Shown here: positions 4,829-6,618 of the stretch, one piece after another
Layout: every line of letters starts with the position of its first letter
How positions within the stretch are numbered: position 1 is the stretch's first letter
NCBI GenBank assembly: GCA_903854175.1
Contig: CAINVQ010000054.1
Location: 1-6,618 of the forward strand
Source of the DNA: an uncultured Actinomycetes bacterium
GTDB taxonomy: Bacteria > Actinomycetota > Acidimicrobiia > Acidimicrobiales > RAAP-2
Length of the DNA stretch: 6,618 nt
Reading direction: 5' to 3'
Program-made: the position numbers and the translations under genes
Notes under the pieces: model-generated
Told to the model about the DNA's origin: nothing
Databases searched by the model: none
The model's input: the letters and a program-made list of their open reading frames with translations, nothing else

Positions 4829-6580
4829 ATGACTGACGCCGTACTTTCAATACAAGAAGCAACCTCACAAATGATCGCTACCGGTCAGATGTTTGAGATT
4901 GAACGAAAGGTAGTCAAAGGCATTGAGATGAACGTCTGGAAAAATGCACCAGCAACAATGGCGCAAGTTCTTGGAATGTCTCTAAATCACAGTGCTAAAG
5001 AATTCTTGATCTACGAAGATCAGCGATACACCTTTGAGGACCACTACCGCGCAGCCGCAACGCTGGCGCAAAGGTTTATTGATCTAGGAATCAAGAAGGG
5101 TGACCGCATCACGATCGCGTCTCGAAACCTTCCTCAGTGGGTTATGAGCTTCTGGGGAGCGATTCTTTCTGGTGCAGTAGTTGTTCCCCTAAACGCTTGG
5201 TGGACGACTGAGGAGCTTGAATATGGTCTTAGTGACTCTGGAACAACAATCGCCATTGTTGACGAAGAGCGCTTCGAGCGAATCTCTCCATTCATGGATT
5301 CACTTCCTGACCTAACAACAGTGATTGTTCTTAATGGCACTCCAAATAAGAAACTCAACCTCGGAAACGCAACTACTCGAGTTTCTGTGAAGAGCTTCGA
5401 AGATGTACTTGGAACTGTTGATCCAGCACAGACACCGCCTGAAGTCGCGATGGACACTGATGATGACGCAACAATGTTCTACACATCTGGAACAACTGGA
5501 AAGCCGAAGGGCGCAGTTGGAACCCACCGCAATGCATTATCGAACATGATGAACTTATTCTTCATTGGACAGCGCGCAACCCTTCGTTACGGCACTGCAA
5601 ACCTTGACAAGGATGGCAATCCAGTTCAAGGTTCAGCAATGCTCAACATTCCGCTTTTCCACGCGACAGGATGCCTTGCAACAATGCTTGTTAATACCGC
5701 ATCTGGCGGAAAGCTTGTTCTTTCGCACCACTTTGATCCAACACTGGCACTTGAGATGATCCAAAACGAAAAGATCACCCAAATTGGTGGTGTCCCAGCG
5801 ATTGCTATGCAACTGCTTGATCACCCAAATTTTGCTGACTACGACACCTCATCAATTCGCTCGGTTTCATATGGTGGAGCACCACCACCACCAGAACTCG
5901 TTAAGCGAATTCGTGCAGCTTTCCCACTTGCTCAACCAGGCAATGGGTACGGTCTCACCGAAACATCAGCTGCGGTAGCGCTCAACAATGGTGCTGATTA
6001 CATTGCGAAACCAGCAAGTTGCGGCCCAGCAGTGCCAACGTGTGAAGTAGCAATTGTTCCTGAAGACTTCGAAGGAGACGAGCCAACTGCTGACCTTCCA
6101 AAGGGACCAGATGTTCGCGGGGAACTCTGGATCAAGGGACCAAACGTTGTTCGCGGTTACTGGAACAAGCAAGAAGCAACTGAGAAAGCGTTTACCAAGG
6201 GTTGGTTGCACTCAGGTGACATTGCTCGAATTGATGAAGATGGATTCATCTTCATTGTCGACCGCGCGAAGGACATGATCATCCGTGGTGGAGAGAACGT
6301 CTATTCAGTAATTGTTGAAGCTGCGATCTTCGAGCACCCTTACGTTGCTGTCTGTGCGGTTGTTGGGGGCCCTCACCCTTCACTTGGCGAAGAAGTCGCT
6401 GCAGTGATTGTGCTTCGACCAGGAAGAGTTGTTGAAGGCGAAGAAATTTCACGCCACGTAGCTCAGCACCTCGCAAAGTTCCAGGTACCAACGAAAGTTA
6501 TTTTCCGCTCAGAGCCACTACCGCGTAATCCTCAGGGCAAGGTATTGAAGCGCGAACTTCGCGACAGCATCCTTGGTTAG
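4829..6580 (+). CDS. Class I adenylate-forming acyl-CoA synthetase (fatty-acid-CoA ligase type)
   Basis: Predicted to activate a carboxylic acid with ATP to acyl-AMP and then to acyl-CoA. The 583 residues are complete. Seen in order: the P-loop YTSGTTGKPKG (218-228), PLFHATG (275-281), the acyl-pocket region YGGAPPPPELV (348-358), GYGLTET (373-379), GWLHSGD with ribose-binding Asp464, the hinge and CoA-side motif RAKDMIIRGGENVYS (479-493), and NPQGKVLKREL (567-577) with the adenylation lysine Lys571. No signal peptide or membrane segment. This is the FadD-like group often labelled long-chain-fatty-acid-CoA ligase in actinobacteria; chain length and substrate cannot be read from the motifs, so I give no symbol. 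Medium-chain, aromatic or other carboxylates remain possible. It is co-oriented with orn, 5 bases downstream, with its own GGAG site. It could supply acyl-CoA to the WS/DGAT encoded 1 kb away, by inference. A perfect inverted repeat begins 9 bases after its stop. Confidence 0.93.
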   Translation: MTDAVLSIQEATSQMIATGQMFEIERKVVKGIEMNVWKNAPATMAQVLGMSLNHSAKEFLIYEDQRYTFEDHYRAAATLAQRFIDLGIKKGDRITIASRNLPQWVMSFWGAILSGAVVVPLNAWWTTEELEYGLSDSGTTIAIVDEERFERISPFMDSLPDLTTVIVLNGTPNKKLNLGNATTRVSVKSFEDVLGTVDPAQTPPEVAMDTDDDATMFYTSGTTGKPKGAVGTHRNALSNMMNLFFIGQRATLRYGTANLDKDGNPVQGSAMLNIPLFHATGCLATMLVNTASGGKLVLSHHFDPTLALEMIQNEKITQIGGVPAIAMQLLDHPNFADYDTSSIRSVSYGGAPPPPELVKRIRAAFPLAQPGNGYGLTETSAAVALNNGADYIAKPASCGPAVPTCEVAIVPEDFEGDEPTADLPKGPDVRGELWIKGPNVVRGYWNKQEATEKAFTKGWLHSGDIARIDEDGFIFIVDRAKDMIIRGGENVYSVIVEAAIFEHPYVAVCAVVGGPHPSLGEEVAAVIVLRPGRVVEGEEISRHVAQHLAKFQVPTKVIFRSEPLPRNPQGKVLKRELRDSILG

Positions 6581-6589
6581 TTTGTAATA

Positions 6590-6618
6590 CTTTAATACTA
6601 CTTATGGTAGTATTAAAG
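6590..6618. repeat. Perfect 12-bp inverted repeat at the window edge; operator or terminator
   Basis: The arms CTTTAATACTAC (6590-6601) and GTAGTATTAAAG (6607-6618) are exact reverse complements around TTATG. The right arm ends at the last base, so the repeat may continue. The heptamer TAATACT occurs twice in the left part (6585-6591 and 6593-6599, 8 bases apart) and once inverted in the right arm. The stem has only three G-C pairs and no T run is visible, so it is a poor intrinsic terminator as seen. TATGGT in its centre fits TAnnnT, so an operator lying over the promoter of the next gene is an alternative. The sequence beyond the edge would decide. Confidence 0.6.

Noticed and set aside
5134..5824. 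Minus- and plus-strand frames inside the acyl-CoA synthetase gene
   Set aside because: They are shadows of a complete, motif-rich coding sequence and show no recognisable protein features.

Overview
The window reads as chromosomal DNA of an actinobacterium in the broad sense (Actinomycetes or Acidimicrobiia). The grounds are a SCO6745-type protein, a WS/DGAT wax-ester/triacylglycerol synthase, a GTG-started oligoribonuclease of actinobacterial style, a DSGYRG-type trimeric dUTPase and signs of leaderless transcription. Sampled coding lines are about 47-55% G+C by hand count, low for cultured soil actinobacteria and closer to aquatic lineages. The lineage assignment is inference.

Layout. Bases 1-363 hold no convincing complete gene. 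The first 67 bases may be the 3' end of a rightward gene, 61-300 is extremely AT-rich (42 G+C of 240 by hand count, 17.5%), and a 15-base palindrome lies at 328-342. An HSL-family alpha/beta hydrolase (364-1296, minus) and a SCO6745-family protein (1347-2216, plus) are divergent across 50 bases. A tRNA-Gly(GCC) gene with encoded CCA (2235-2310, minus) lies convergent to the latter. Upstream of it on the minus strand is the pair dut (3789-4223) and a WS/DGAT acyltransferase gene (2356-3792), joined by an ATGA overlap. Divergent from dut across 60 bases is the plus-strand pair orn (4284-4823) and an acyl-CoA synthetase gene (4829-6580), 5 bases apart. The window ends in a perfect 12-bp inverted repeat (6590-6618).

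Functional themes. Three enzymes handle acyl groups: the synthetase can activate fatty acids to acyl-CoA, the WS/DGAT can transfer acyl-CoA to alcohols or diacylglycerol, and the HSL-type hydrolase can cleave esters. Together they could form a small neutral-lipid synthesis and mobilisation set, though the gene pairs mix them with nucleotide housekeeping (dut, orn). All four genes that begin a transcription unit have a TAnnnT hexamer 6-7 bases before the start codon and no obvious Shine-Dalgarno, while the acyl-CoA synthetase, second in its unit, has a GGAG site 8 bases before its ATG. I see no mobile element, CRISPR array or defence system; the least explained parts are the AT-rich left end and the terminal inverted repeat.
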